NCBI GenBank assembly: GCA_029563035.1
Contig: JAKQTP010000274.1
Span: 1-38,748 of the forward strand
Length of the DNA: 38,748 nucleotides
Source: an archaeon
GTDB taxonomy: Archaea; Iainarchaeota; Iainarchaeia; CSSED10-239
Direction: 5' to 3'
The notes beneath the pieces are model-generated. The model was not told the DNA's origin and made no database searches. It saw only the letters and a list, made by a program, of their open reading frames with translations. The position numbers were made by a program, and so were the translations under genes. Positions within the stretch are counted from its first letter, which is position 1. Each line of letters opens with the position of its first letter. Of the stretch, positions 28,065-37,166 are shown one piece after another.

Positions 28065-29170
28065 TCTTTAAATTTATCTAAATTATTTATTATATTCTGT
28101 TCTATTAATTTTAAATGTTCTTTGTTTTGAATTAAATTTTGACAATATGAATATTGTAAATTATTATCATTACAATATTTCAATGCTGATTTAATTTTTA
28201 AGTATTCATTCTTCTTCCCTTGTCGCCCTCGAATAAAACCTTTTATTTCCAATAATATATTTTTGCCATTATAATTTAATAAAAAATCAGGTTTATAGAA
28301 ACCATTTTCTTTTTCAATTAAAAAGGGCTCATATTGATAAAAGATTTTTTCATTCTCAAATAATTCTATAATCTTTTTCTCCCAAGAACTTCTATATTTT
28401 ATAATGCTTAAATTTTTACAATAATTAACATTAATTAATCCTCTATCAAAAAATTTAGTAGTGCCCATATTACTATTATTTTCCATAGCAAAAGAAGAAA
28501 TAATACTCATTGTTTTTGTAAAATAAAATTTATAATTTTGTTCATTTAAGTTAACCTCTTTTACTTCTTCTTTGAATTTGATAAAAGGTTCAAATTTAAA
28601 ATATTTTTCATTCAGAAGAAACTTTTTTAATTTATTTATTCTTCCTAAAGGTGATTTTGTTTGATTAGACATAAAGACACTATACTTTAATAATATATCC
28701 TCTTCATCATTTTTATCAAATTCTATTTTTAAATTTTCTAATCTTTTAATTTTAAAATGTAAAGAACTATTTTGTTTCCTTTTTAATTCTCTCCATTCAT
28801 CACCTCTATCAATTCCTAACATTTTTATTTTCATTTTTTTAGAATGTTCAGGTCGTTTCTTTCCTGTCATAGACGCTGAAAATCTTTTTTTATTTTCTGG
28901 GCTCCATCTTATTATCTTTGAGTCACTACACCAAACCCTAAGTTCACCTTCTTTTGTATATTTAATCTTGAATTCCTTTAAATTATATACATCATTTCTT
29001 AAACAAATTTTTAAAAATAATAATAAATCTTCTTTGATATAATTCTTCAAAAAATAATTTTTTAAATCCTCTTTAAAATAATTTAAAAATTCTTCTTCAT
29101 TCTTTATTAAATCTTTTTTTTGTAATTTTTTATATGGCTTCTTATATTCTTTCCCGTCAAGTATTATCAT
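28055..29170 (-). CDS. Homing endonuclease between split nrdA halves (PD-(D/E)XK type)
   Basis: A 371-aa protein. An NUMOD3-like DNA-binding segment lies around residues 90-115 (SPENKKRFSASMTGKKRPEH). The C-terminal nuclease part has YRSSWEKKIIELFENEKIF, then YKPDFLLNYNGKNILLEIKG, i.e. the E, P-D and E-x-K of a PD-(D/E)XK core. Placed exactly between the two ORFs that carry the N and C intein fragments, it is the expected agent that copies this locus into intein-free alleles. It ends inside the start of the downstream half (10-nt overlap). Confidence 0.75.
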   Translation of the reverse strand: MIILDGKEYKKPYKKLQKKDLIKNEEEFLNYFKEDLKNYFLKNYIKEDLLLFLKICLRNDVYNLKEFKIKYTKEGELRVWCSDSKIIRWSPENKKRFSASMTGKKRPEHSKKMKIKMLGIDRGDEWRELKRKQNSSLHFKIKRLENLKIEFDKNDEEDILLKYSVFMSNQTKSPLGRINKLKKFLLNEKYFKFEPFIKFKEEVKEVNLNEQNYKFYFTKTMSIISSFAMENNSNMGTTKFFDRGLINVNYCKNLSIIKYRSSWEKKIIELFENEKIFYQYEPFLIEKENGFYKPDFLLNYNGKNILLEIKGFIRGRQGKKNEYLKIKSALKYCNDNNLQYSYCQNLIQNKEHLKLIEQNIINNLDKFKEWQ

Positions 29171-29205
29171 AAAAACTATTTATTTTAAATAGTTCTAATA
29201 TATGT

Positions 29206-30792
29206 TTAGCTATTTAAAATTTTTATATCATCATTTTCATTTAAGTTTTGTGCTTCTACCCAACCTCTATTTATTGTATAAATTTCATGTTTAGGAGTGC
29301 AGATAATAAATTTATTTGTTTTTAAATCGGTTACTTTTAAAACATTTGCATTTTTTTTAGTTAAAATACTTTCTAATAAGTTTTTATATTCATCTTTGTC
29401 TTCTTGTATATTATAACTTAAAACAGAAATTTTATTTTTAGATAATAAAAATAAATCATTTAATGTTTCTAATGTAACAATTTTGTTTTCATTGTTTAAT
29501 TTAATATTTATTAAAGAATCTCCTGATATACAGAGGTTACTGGATTTTATTGTTCCTATATTTTTGTGATTGGTTTTGTGATTCACATGGTCTTTATATT
29601 GAATGTATGGCATACCAGATTCTATTAAAACCTCACAAATCTTAATCCATAAATCTTTTGCTCTTATTTTCTTCCCTAAACCTAATTCAATTGCTTTATA
29701 ATATTCTTCCTCGAATTCTTTACCATATATCTCATAAAAAGGTTTTAGATTGGCTTTCTTAATTTCATTAGGGCAAAATAAATACCAAACATCATCATCT
29801 TTTACTTTTTGCATAAACAAATCAGGAGCCCAAAGTGCTAAAAATAAATCTCTTGTCCTAAGTTCTTCTTGGCCTTGTGGTTTTCTAAGGTTTAGGAATT
29901 CATAAATTTCTCTATGCCAAGGTTCTAGATATAATGCACAACTTCCAGGTCTCTTTCCTCCTTGGTCAAATTGCCTCATTAATTCATTAATTACTTTTGC
30001 AAAAGGTACAATACCTGCCGCTTTTCCTCCTGTAGATAATTCTGAATAATTACTTCTGAGATTAGATATTGCTAAACCTATTCCGGCACTATTTGCCGAA
30101 GCATTAATTAACCTCTTATAAGTTTCTGAAATCCCTTCTTTAGAATCATCATTTAAAAAATGTAATTCACAAGAAGCTAATTGGTTTGAAGGAGTACCAC
30201 TATTCAATAATATAGGGGTTGCCGGAGATACAGATGTGCTAATTTGTTTATAATCTTCTATAGCATCTTCTATTGTCTTGCTTCTATTAATAGCTACACG
30301 AGAGAACATTTGTTGAGGTGTTTCTAAATGTATAAATTTATTTCCTATTTGTTCTTTTAATAAATAAACTGATTTTAATCTCCCAATAGCAAAATAATCA
30401 AATTCAAAATCTTTATTATAATCTATATGTTTTTCGAACTCTTCTCCCCATTCAAGAACCTTCTTATAATATGTTTTATTTAACTTATTTTTCTTATAAA
30501 GTGTTTTACTTACTTTTAATAAATTTAATGGAATTTCTTTGTGTAAACGTGAAATAAGTATATTAGAAGCGAACATCGAGTATTGAGGGTTATCAGTTAT
30601 ATAACCTATAGAAGTATTTGCTATTAACTCATCTAACTCTGCACTTGTTATCTTATCATATATACCCTGAGTTACCTTTATAAATAATTCATCTGTATTT
30701 ATACCTAATCCATCTGCCGATTTCTTTATTCTATTTAGTATCTTGTTTGGGTTAAATTCTACTGATTGTCCATTACGTTTTATTACTTCCAT
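29206..30792 (-). CDS. nrdA: Ribonucleotide reductase large subunit, N-terminal half with split-intein N fragment
   Basis: Residues 1-90 are an ATP-cone allosteric domain (MEVIKRNGQSVEF). Residues about 185-420 are the class I catalytic N-part, including ATPILLNSGTPSNQLASCEL, with redox Cys208, and RPGSCALYLEPWH. The reductase sequence ends IGTIKSSNL at 420. Residues 421-528 are the intein N-fragment: CISGDSLINI (block A) and FIICTPKHEIYT (block B, TPxHxxxT). The break is exactly at the catalytic radical cysteine, supplied as the first residue of the C half. The partner is the C half at 26817-28064. Confidence 0.92.
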   Translation of the reverse strand: MEVIKRNGQSVEFNPNKILNRIKKSADGLGINTDELFIKVTQGIYDKITSAELDELIANTSIGYITDNPQYSMFASNILISRLHKEIPLNLLKVSKTLYKKNKLNKTYYKKVLEWGEEFEKHIDYNKDFEFDYFAIGRLKSVYLLKEQIGNKFIHLETPQQMFSRVAINRSKTIEDAIEDYKQISTSVSPATPILLNSGTPSNQLASCELHFLNDDSKEGISETYKRLINASANSAGIGLAISNLRSNYSELSTGGKAAGIVPFAKVINELMRQFDQGGKRPGSCALYLEPWHREIYEFLNLRKPQGQEELRTRDLFLALWAPDLFMQKVKDDDVWYLFCPNEIKKANLKPFYEIYGKEFEEEYYKAIELGLGKKIRAKDLWIKICEVLIESGMPYIQYKDHVNHKTNHKNIGTIKSSNLCISGDSLINIKLNNENKIVTLETLNDLFLLSKNKISVLSYNIQEDKDEYKNLLESILTKKNANVLKVTDLKTNKFIICTPKHEIYTINRGWVEAQNLNENDDIKILNS

Positions 30793-30811
30793 GTATTATT
30801 TCTTTTTGTGT

Positions 30812-31375
30812 TTAAATGTATTGACCTAATATTTCTGTTTCAAATTGTTCTTTGGAGAATTTATCACATATTTTCTTTGCTTTATAAAGATAATTTAAAT
30901 TATTTAAGTTTCTATGATTTATAATTTTTATATCAGGATGAGTTAATAAATTATTCCAATATTCAAAAATATCTGAGCTTTTAAATCCAAAATAATCTTT
31001 TAAGATTTTATTATTATAACCCTTCTCTTTACATTGTTTTATTAAAGACAATAAAACAGAATTATATATTTTATTAGATGAGGAAAACAAAAATACCTCT
31101 TCATAACAATTAATAATTTTATTTAAATCTTCTTTTTGTTTCTCATTAAAAAATAAATACTCATCAATCAATAATCTTTTAATTTCTTTTCTTTTTAATT
31201 TATCTAATTGACCTATACTTAAAGTGTTTTTTAATCCAATTTTTTCAATATAATAATGTGAAGCTCTTATATCTCTTGTTATTATAAATGTATCTTCGGA
31301 AGATTTTAAGTATTCATAAATTAAAGTAGAAGATTTTCCTGATTGCCTATTTCTTATATTAAAGTATAATTTCAT
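30812..31375 (-). CDS. P-loop NTPase-like protein (187 aa)
   Basis: A Walker A-like NRQSGKSST is at the start (residues 8-16), and a Walker B-like RLLIDEYLFF lies about residues 70-80, in a fold resembling the N-terminal part of phage helicases or terminase-type ATPases (R-Q-x-G-K-T/S). It lacks the later helicase motifs and is short. The function is unknown. It lies between reductase genes and overlaps its neighbour by four bases. Confidence 0.6.
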   Translation of the reverse strand: MKLYFNIRNRQSGKSSTLIYEYLKSSEDTFIITRDIRASHYYIEKIGLKNTLSIGQLDKLKRKEIKRLLIDEYLFFNEKQKEDLNKIINCYEEVFLFSSSNKIYNSVLLSLIKQCKEKGYNNKILKDYFGFKSSDIFEYWNNLLTHPDIKIINHRNLNNLNYLYKAKKICDKFSKEQFETEILGQYI

Positions 31376-31581
31376 TTTATTAATTCTTTTAATTGTGTTA
31401 AACCATTATTCTCATTATCAATCTTCCAAATATAATCTATTCTATGGTCATTGGGTTCAATAATATCTTCAAGAGGTTTTTTTGTTGTAAATTCAATATC
31501 ATTTAAGAAATGTATTTGTTCTCCGAGCAAATTTACTCTAAAAATATCAGATATATTTTTTTTTACTAAATATTTATTCAT
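31372..31581 (-). CDS. Hypothetical protein (69 aa)
   Basis: A 69-aa protein (MNKYLVKKNISDIFRVNLLG), overlapping both neighbours by four bases in the ATGA manner, which supports it as a real coupled gene. Mixed alpha/beta, with no motif recognised. Confidence 0.6.
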   Translation of the reverse strand: MNKYLVKKNISDIFRVNLLGEQIHFLNDIEFTTKKPLEDIIEPNDHRIDYIWKIDNENNGLTQLKELIK

Positions 31582-32042
31582 GCAAATATACTTCTTATTG
31601 CTTCTTCTAATGTTTTAAATTGAGGTATATTATATCTCTCACAAAATATATCAACATTACCTTTCCTGCAATACCCTTCATTACAAATTACTAATGTCTT
31701 TTCATCTCCGTATTTACCAAGTTCTAATAATGTAATCATAGATTTGGTATCAGGGTCAAAATAATATATTTTATAATCAGACATTTCTTGAGCATCTAAT
31801 TCCCAGGTAACCTGTCCAACAAAATATGGATTATCTAAATTTTGTTGGGCATCTGGTTGGTAATCATCCCTTCTTGGATTAAAGACAATTGTATTATTTT
31901 TCTCATATTTTGCAATTAATTTTCTTGCTTTCTGTTGCCATTGTTCTGCTTTTCCTTGTTCAATCGAGCCTCCTAAAAATATCTTTATATTTTTAATTGT
32001 CTTTAATTCGTTTATGTTTTGTGGCGGTGTATATGTTTTCAT
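31578..32042 (-). CDS. Nucleoside 2-deoxyribosyltransferase-like protein (154 aa)
   Basis: The Rossmann-like motif set of the nucleoside 2-deoxyribosyltransferase-like family is present: KIFLGGSIEQGKAEQWQQKA near the start, VFNPRRDDYQ, and VTWELDAQEMSDYKIYYFDP, where the Glu of a W-E-x-D-A pattern would be the nucleophile. It then has a G-K-Y-G near SMITLLELGKYG. Such enzymes swap or hydrolyse nucleobases of deoxynucleosides or nucleotides. It sits between the two ribonucleotide reductase subunits, consistent with nucleotide remodelling. Confidence 0.75.
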   Translation of the reverse strand: MKTYTPPQNINELKTIKNIKIFLGGSIEQGKAEQWQQKARKLIAKYEKNNTIVFNPRRDDYQPDAQQNLDNPYFVGQVTWELDAQEMSDYKIYYFDPDTKSMITLLELGKYGDEKTLVICNEGYCRKGNVDIFCERYNIPQFKTLEEAIRSIFA

Positions 32043-32175
32043 AATTTGTTTTTAAATAGTTTTTAATTGTGCACCAACAAAAATTTCCACTCATAAATTC
32101 AGATAAAAATAAAATAAAATTAAAATGATTATGATGGTCTGGGCATAAACCTAAAATATGAAATATAAAATCCAT
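31993..32175 (-). CDS. Hypothetical small protein (60 aa)
   Basis: The protein begins MDFIFHILGLCPDHHNHFNF, with a Cys, Asp, His-His, His cluster (CPDHHNH) that may bind metal, and hydrophobic flanks. It starts 12 bases after the nrdB stop and overlaps the next gene's start by 50 bases, a larger overlap than usual here. Moderately supported by the clear leader and non-random composition. The function is unknown. Confidence 0.5.
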   Translation of the reverse strand: MDFIFHILGLCPDHHNHFNFILFLSEFMSGNFCWCTIKNYLKTNYENIYTATKHKRIKDN

Positions 32176-32187
32176 AATTATTTATCT

Positions 32188-33147
32188 TTAAAATTCTTCA
32201 TTAAAATTAATTTCACCATCTAATTTCGCTTTTTGATACTCTGTTGGGCGGCCCTCAAAAAAGTTTTGTTTTCCATTTAATGCAATTCCTTCCATAAACT
32301 TAAAAGGATTTTTTGAATTAAAATGTTTTTTACATCTTAATTTTAATAACATTTGGTCAGCTACATATTCTATATATCTAGCCATTAGAATTTTATTCAT
32401 TCCTAATAAATCACAAGGTAGAGATTCTATTATAAATTCTTTTTCTATATCAACTGCATCTAAAACAATTTCTAAAATTCTTTCTCTTGTAGGTTTATTT
32501 TCTATATGATTATTTATTAAGTTAATAGCAAATTCACAATGAAGATTTTCATCTCTATTTATAAAACTATTTGCTTTACCTAAACCTTGCATTAAACCTC
32601 TGTTTGATAACCAAAATATAGAACAAAAAGAACCTGAGAAAAATATTCCTTCAACAACTGCAAAAGCTACCAGTCTCTCTTGAAATGTACTATTTTCTAT
32701 CCATTTAAGAGCCCAATCTGCTTTCTTCTTCACGGCCGGCAAATTATCTATAGCATAAAAACATTCTCTCTTCTCATTTTCATTTTCAATATATGTATCT
32801 ATTAATTTTGAATACATTTCTGCATGAATATTTTCTATTGCAATTTGTATCCCATAAAAACATTTTGCTTCAGGATATTTCACATCTCTTAAGAAGTTTT
32901 CCGCTAAGTTTTCATTTATTATCCCATCGGCCTGATTAAAGAAACTCAAGACATTTTTAATAAAAAACTTCTCATTCTCATTTAAATTATTATTCCAATC
33001 ATCTAAATCTTTAGATAAATCAACTTCTTCTACTGTCCAAAAAGCATTTAATTGTACTTTATAAAAGTCATTCCATAAGTCTTGATGCTTAATTGGAAAT
33101 AAAGAAAATCTCTCTGTGCCTGTCTCTGTTAATATTCTTTCTATCAT
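32188..33147 (-). CDS. nrdB: Ribonucleotide reductase small subunit
   Basis: A 319-aa class I R2 subunit that generates the tyrosyl radical for the large subunit. Diiron ligands are in place: D74 (ADGIINENL), E105 and H108 (AIENIHAEMY), E166 (VVEGIFF), E200 and H203 (DENLHCEF). The radical tyrosine corresponds to Y112 in EMY. The sequence reads closer to the eukaryote-like R2 pattern (IENIHAEMYSKLIDTYI) than to the E. coli one. It is not interrupted by an intein, unlike the large subunit. It is three bases from the helicase C-terminal half. Confidence 0.92.
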   Translation of the reverse strand: MIERILTETGTERFSLFPIKHQDLWNDFYKVQLNAFWTVEEVDLSKDLDDWNNNLNENEKFFIKNVLSFFNQADGIINENLAENFLRDVKYPEAKCFYGIQIAIENIHAEMYSKLIDTYIENENEKRECFYAIDNLPAVKKKADWALKWIENSTFQERLVAFAVVEGIFFSGSFCSIFWLSNRGLMQGLGKANSFINRDENLHCEFAINLINNHIENKPTRERILEIVLDAVDIEKEFIIESLPCDLLGMNKILMARYIEYVADQMLLKLRCKKHFNSKNPFKFMEGIALNGKQNFFEGRPTEYQKAKLDGEINFNEEF

Positions 33148-33150
33148 TTT

Positions 33151-33588
33151 TTATCTTCTTATTTTATCTCTAATACTTTTTATTGATTCTATTGTCGTGT
33201 TTGCTTGGTCTAATCCTGAGACATCTGCTAAATCCATTAATCTTCCCATTTCTGTGAAAACACTCTTTGCATTATCTATTTTAACCTTTATCGCTTTAGA
33301 AGATATACCTAATCTGTTTTTTAATAATAAAGCAAATGCTTCATCATTTACCTTCATGTTTTTATCTTGAACATACATAATAACATAATCTGCTACTTGA
33401 AATACCTCAATTGCCTTACCAATATTCTTTGCATCGGCTGAAAGATTATCGAATCCTGAATTATGTGTATAAATATCATTTGCAAAAAACATATGAGTAT
33501 CTTCTACACAAATATCTATCGTTTCCATTTCCCCTATTAATTCTATAGATTCAATTTGAGAATAATCTATTTCTATTTCTTTAATCAT
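33151..33588 (-). CDS. Replicative helicase (DnaB/gp41-like), C-terminal fragment with split-intein C fragment
   Basis: Residues 1-43 are a split-intein C fragment (METIDICVEDTHMFFANDIY, then THN), ending in Asn before the +1 residue Ser44. Residues 44-145 continue the RecA-like helicase core: SGFDNLSADAKNIGKAIEVF, then ADYVIMYVQ, matching the segment after the arginine finger in gp41/DnaB helicases. Joined to 34852-36177 it yields a 453-aa helicase. Its ATG overlaps the homing endonuclease stop by eight bases. Confidence 0.85.
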   Translation of the reverse strand: MIKEIEIDYSQIESIELIGEMETIDICVEDTHMFFANDIYTHNSGFDNLSADAKNIGKAIEVFQVADYVIMYVQDKNMKVNDEAFALLLKNRLGISSKAIKVKIDNAKSVFTEMGRLMDLADVSGLDQANTTIESIKSIRDKIRR

Positions 33589-34819
33589 TTTTATAATTAT
33601 TTTTTATAAAGTTAATACAATTTTCTAATGTTTCTATTTTATTTTTTTTATATTCTTTTTCGTAAACAAAAAGAACATTATACCCTTTTGATTCTAAATA
33701 CAATTTTCTTTTTTCATCTTTTAAATTTGAATTTTCGCCTTTATGCCAATAATCTCCTTGAAATTCAATAATACAATTTTTTATTTTAAAATCAACAAAT
33801 ATAATAGTAAAGCCTTCAGAGTTTATTTTAAAAATTTGTTCTCCGCTTAACTCGTAAAACTTTATTTCGTTATCTAAATTTTTAAACCCAAATGATTCTA
33901 ACCTTTCATATATTTCCCAAAACATTTTTTGAGATATTTTACTATACCCAGAAGAATTTTCTTTATTATTTGTACAATTAAATTTCCACGACTCCCATCT
34001 TTTTATTCCTTCATCATTCCCGTATTTTAAAATAAAATCTTCAATTCTTGTTTTAAATCCTAATTTTTGTTTTTCAGAATATAATTTATATCTGTAACTC
34101 CCATCAATTTCTCCATATTTTTTTATAAATGCTTTAGGTGAACAATGGTCTTGTTTTTCTTTATACCTAACCCATTCTTTTAATCCAACATCTTTTCCAT
34201 ATTTTTCTATATAATAATTTTTAGAAAATCTATAACTTTGATTTTTACATTTCTCTAAATATTTTTTAGTGCCTTCTTCTTCTCCATGCCTATTAATACA
34301 ATCTGTTAAAGTGTGTGTTTTTGATTTATGATTATGTAACGATTTTTTAAAACTATCTTTCCAATTTTTTTTAATATTATTCCAAATTTTTAAACCTTTT
34401 TCTTCTCCATACTTTTCTATATACCACTCTTTAGTTGCTTGTCCTTTTTTAGAATTACAAGCTTTTTCTTGAAACAATTTTCTGCCTTCATCATCTCCAT
34501 ATTTTTCTATATAATTTTCAATTCTGCAACCTCTTTGTTTTGCTCTCTTTAAGTATAGTTCTGTACCTTTCTCTTTCCCAAACAAAAATATATAATCTTC
34601 TTTATAAAAATTAGAAGCTTTTTTATTACCAAAATTCTTATAATCAATAGCTTCTTTAAAAGTCTTCTTATAATCTAATTTTAATAAAAAATTAAAATAG
34701 CTTTTATATTTATTGAAAATTTTAAAACCAAAATTATTATAAAAAATTAATAATTCATTTTTTTGTTCGTTGTTTAATATTTCTGTATCTCGAAAAAATT
34801 TAGGAACTAATGTTTGCAT
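33581..34819 (-). CDS. Homing endonuclease between helicase halves, with tandem YGxxxG repeats
   Basis: A 412-aa protein. Residues about 95-285 contain at least six imperfect repeats of the form I-x-K-Y-G-x-(D/E)-x-G-x-x-x-(W/Y) (e.g. YIEKYGDDEGRKLF, FILKYGNDEGIKRWESW), probably DNA-contacting units. The C-terminal 100 residues resemble the Vsr/EDxHD nuclease of fractured-gene homing enzymes: FVDFKIKNCIIEFQGDYWHK, then LESKGYNVLFVYEKEYKKN. The location between the helicase halves matches that role. It overlaps the downstream half's ATG by eight bases. Confidence 0.75.
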   Translation of the reverse strand: MQTLVPKFFRDTEILNNEQKNELLIFYNNFGFKIFNKYKSYFNFLLKLDYKKTFKEAIDYKNFGNKKASNFYKEDYIFLFGKEKGTELYLKRAKQRGCRIENYIEKYGDDEGRKLFQEKACNSKKGQATKEWYIEKYGEEKGLKIWNNIKKNWKDSFKKSLHNHKSKTHTLTDCINRHGEEEGTKKYLEKCKNQSYRFSKNYYIEKYGKDVGLKEWVRYKEKQDHCSPKAFIKKYGEIDGSYRYKLYSEKQKLGFKTRIEDFILKYGNDEGIKRWESWKFNCTNNKENSSGYSKISQKMFWEIYERLESFGFKNLDNEIKFYELSGEQIFKINSEGFTIIFVDFKIKNCIIEFQGDYWHKGENSNLKDEKRKLYLESKGYNVLFVYEKEYKKNKIETLENCINFIKNNYKND

Positions 34820-34851
34820 AATTTTAAATAGTACAGTCTAAATTTCAGTTC

Positions 34852-36177
34852 TTATTTTTTTATTATTAAAGTGGAATTTAAACCTAACCCATTTTCTATA
34901 CTTAATAATCCTCCCTCTTTAGTTGGAAACTCATGTTTGCCAGAACATAGAATTTCTTGACCATTTTTTAATTTTATTTTATATACAGGTTGGTATTCTT
35001 TTTCATATATTTTAACAACTTTCTTATAGCCTTCTTTGGTTAATATTTTATCACCCTCTATTAAGCTGTCTATTCTTACTTTACCTTCATTTTCTTTATC
35101 TACGAGTGTTGAGATTTCAAGACACCTATTTGTCTGGAAATTGCATATTATGCACATCTGTTCTTCTTCTGCCCAATCTCTAAATTCTTCACATAAATGT
35201 TCGAACTTATCATTATCATTTAAATATTTTTCTCCTTTTTCTAATTTAACTTGATTTAAACCATCGACGCAAATTAATTGAAAAAATATACCTTGTGCCT
35301 TATAACTGTTTAATAAGTTTTTGAAATTAGATATTTGTCCATTCTTAGAACGAAAATGTTTTACAATAAATTCTCCATTTAATAATTCTTGTTTCTTTTT
35401 ATTTACATATTCATCATGATTACCAGAATATAATTCTTCCTGTTCCATGTCAAACAATCCTGATAAAACTCTTGTCGTGATTGATTTTTCATTATCTTCT
35501 AAAGATATATATAATGTGTTCACATTATTAACAGATGCTGTTCTTGCTTGTGATATTAAAGATGATGTCTTACCAAAATGTGATGGGGCTACTTGAATAA
35601 ATAATCTTCCTGCTCCAGGGCCTCCTTTTGATATTTTATTAAATGAAGGAAATATAGTTGGGACCGGGTTTTTATTTGTTTCTCCAGATAATTTGATTCT
35701 ATCCCTCTTAACATCAATAACACGTTGGTCATCTAGGTCTTCATATTTATAAGCTTCAAATGCATATTTCTTAGATTCTTCTCTCTTGCCAACCATTAAT
35801 AAATCTAAAGATTTTTCTAAATTTTTCAATGTATAAGAGCTTAGGCAAAAATCTCTTGTTTCTTTATAGACAAAATCAAAATTAGCTCTATCACTATCTT
35901 GGATTTCTTTTATTTTTTTCTTAAAATTTATATCATTTAATTCTTTCTTCTCTGCTAGTATTCTTAATATATCAAAACCTGGAGCCGAGTTATGTTCTCT
36001 TATATACTCTAATAATAATTTACAAATCTCTTTAAAATATTTATTATCAAAATAATCATATTCAATAATGTTTTTTAATTGTGTTAGATATTTTGTGTCG
36101 TTAATTAAAATATGTAGTAATGATTTTTGAAAAGAGTCTCCATAAATAGAAAAATCTTTTTTTACTTCTTCTGCCAT
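34852..36177 (-). CDS. Replicative helicase (DnaB/gp41-like), N-terminal fragment with split-intein N fragment
   Basis: Residues 1-351 are the helicase N-part. The Walker A-like loop is VAPSHFGKTSS, the Walker B-like segment is LICVDGLNQV, and the fragment ends at CNFQTNR, the motif 4 region. Residues 352-441 are the intein N fragment, starting CLEISTLVDKENEGKVRIDS and containing ILCSGKHEFPTKEGG (block B-like). The ends QTNR and Ser-Gly-Phe of the C half correspond to a known helicase insertion position of split inteins of the gp41 type. Active helicase requires trans-splicing with 33151-33588. It unwinds DNA at the fork, as gp41/DnaB does. Confidence 0.88.
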   Translation of the reverse strand: MAEEVKKDFSIYGDSFQKSLLHILINDTKYLTQLKNIIEYDYFDNKYFKEICKLLLEYIREHNSAPGFDILRILAEKKELNDINFKKKIKEIQDSDRANFDFVYKETRDFCLSSYTLKNLEKSLDLLMVGKREESKKYAFEAYKYEDLDDQRVIDVKRDRIKLSGETNKNPVPTIFPSFNKISKGGPGAGRLFIQVAPSHFGKTSSLISQARTASVNNVNTLYISLEDNEKSITTRVLSGLFDMEQEELYSGNHDEYVNKKKQELLNGEFIVKHFRSKNGQISNFKNLLNSYKAQGIFFQLICVDGLNQVKLEKGEKYLNDNDKFEHLCEEFRDWAEEEQMCIICNFQTNRCLEISTLVDKENEGKVRIDSLIEGDKILTKEGYKKVVKIYEKEYQPVYKIKLKNGQEILCSGKHEFPTKEGGLLSIENGLGLNSTLIIKK

Positions 36178-36178
36178 C

Positions 36179-37153
36179 TTATGCTTCTAATTTTAGTTTC
36201 GTTGATATTTGCTTCAACAAGTTAGTTATATTATTTACATCTTTAAAATAAATATTGTATTTTTTTTTCTGTAAGTAAGAAAAAGTTAATAACAAAGATT
36301 GTTGAAAACCATATTGCATATCCAATTGTTCTTTTATTTTTCTCCTTGAAGATTCTGAACAGTTAGATTCATTTAATTTCATTAATTTATAATTTCTATG
36401 TAATAAGTCTTTAGACTCCTTTATTGTCTTTAATGTTTTTGTTTTATCATCCTTTAAATCATCTATTAATAAATATAAATCATTAAAATCTCTAAATGGT
36501 ATTGTTGATAGTTCCGGAAAATATTTTAATATTCTATCTTCACCTAATCCTTTTACACCTGGTATCTTATCGCTTGTATCTCCATTTAAAACTTTATAAT
36601 AAATAAAATTCTCAGGGAGCACATCTATTTGTTCTTTAAAGTTGTCTTTGTTTATTATAATTTTCTTTTCTGCCGACCAAACAGAAACCCCATCTTTTAT
36701 TAATTGATAATAATCTTGGTCTGTACTACAAATAAATTGTTCATAAGTGTTAGCGTTTTTTGTTGTCAAATACTCTATAACATCATCGGCCTCTAAATAA
36801 TCTACTTTTGTTATAAGAAAAGGAAAATAGCTTAACAATTTCATTAATAAATCTACCTGAAAATCTTCATTACTAAAATTAGCATATTCAGTAACAACCA
36901 ATCTATCTTTTCTCCTTCCTCTTCTATCTTTATAATCTCTAAATATATTTCTTCTTCTCTCACCGGCTCCATCTCCATCAAAACAAATAACTACATAATT
37001 AGGTTTTAGATAATTTATTGTTGAGAATAATTGTCTCATAAATGTAATTACTCCACCTATTGGGGTTCCATCTTCATTTGTAGATTGTTTATCTTTTGAG
37101 AATGCTCGATAAAAATAATTAAATCCATCAATATATAATAATCTTGGTTTCAT
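36179..37153 (-). CDS. 5'-3' exonuclease (FEN/RNase H-like)
   Basis: A 324-aa flap/5' nuclease. Metal-site motifs are visible: LLYIDGFNYFYRAF (D9), VICFDGDGAGERRRNIFRDY, YLEADDVIEYL, CSTDQDYYQLI, and a helix-3-turn-helix GDTSDKIPGVKGLGEDRIL. This matches the T4 RNase H / T5 5'-nuclease family, which removes RNA primers and flaps. It directly follows a terminator-like hairpin and precedes the helicase N half by one base. Confidence 0.9.
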   Translation of the reverse strand: MKPRLLYIDGFNYFYRAFSKDKQSTNEDGTPIGGVITFMRQLFSTINYLKPNYVVICFDGDGAGERRRNIFRDYKDRRGRRKDRLVVTEYANFSNEDFQVDLLMKLLSYFPFLITKVDYLEADDVIEYLTTKNANTYEQFICSTDQDYYQLIKDGVSVWSAEKKIIINKDNFKEQIDVLPENFIYYKVLNGDTSDKIPGVKGLGEDRILKYFPELSTIPFRDFNDLYLLIDDLKDDKTKTLKTIKESKDLLHRNYKLMKLNESNCSESSRRKIKEQLDMQYGFQQSLLLTFSYLQKKKYNIYFKDVNNITNLLKQISTKLKLEA

Positions 37154-37166
37154 AAAATGTTTTAAA

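Noticed and set aside
31583..31590. TATATTTG on the minus strand, a possible promoter -7
   Set aside because: It is only a few bases before a start codon and inside a coupled gene overlap, with no -33 box at 20 bp.
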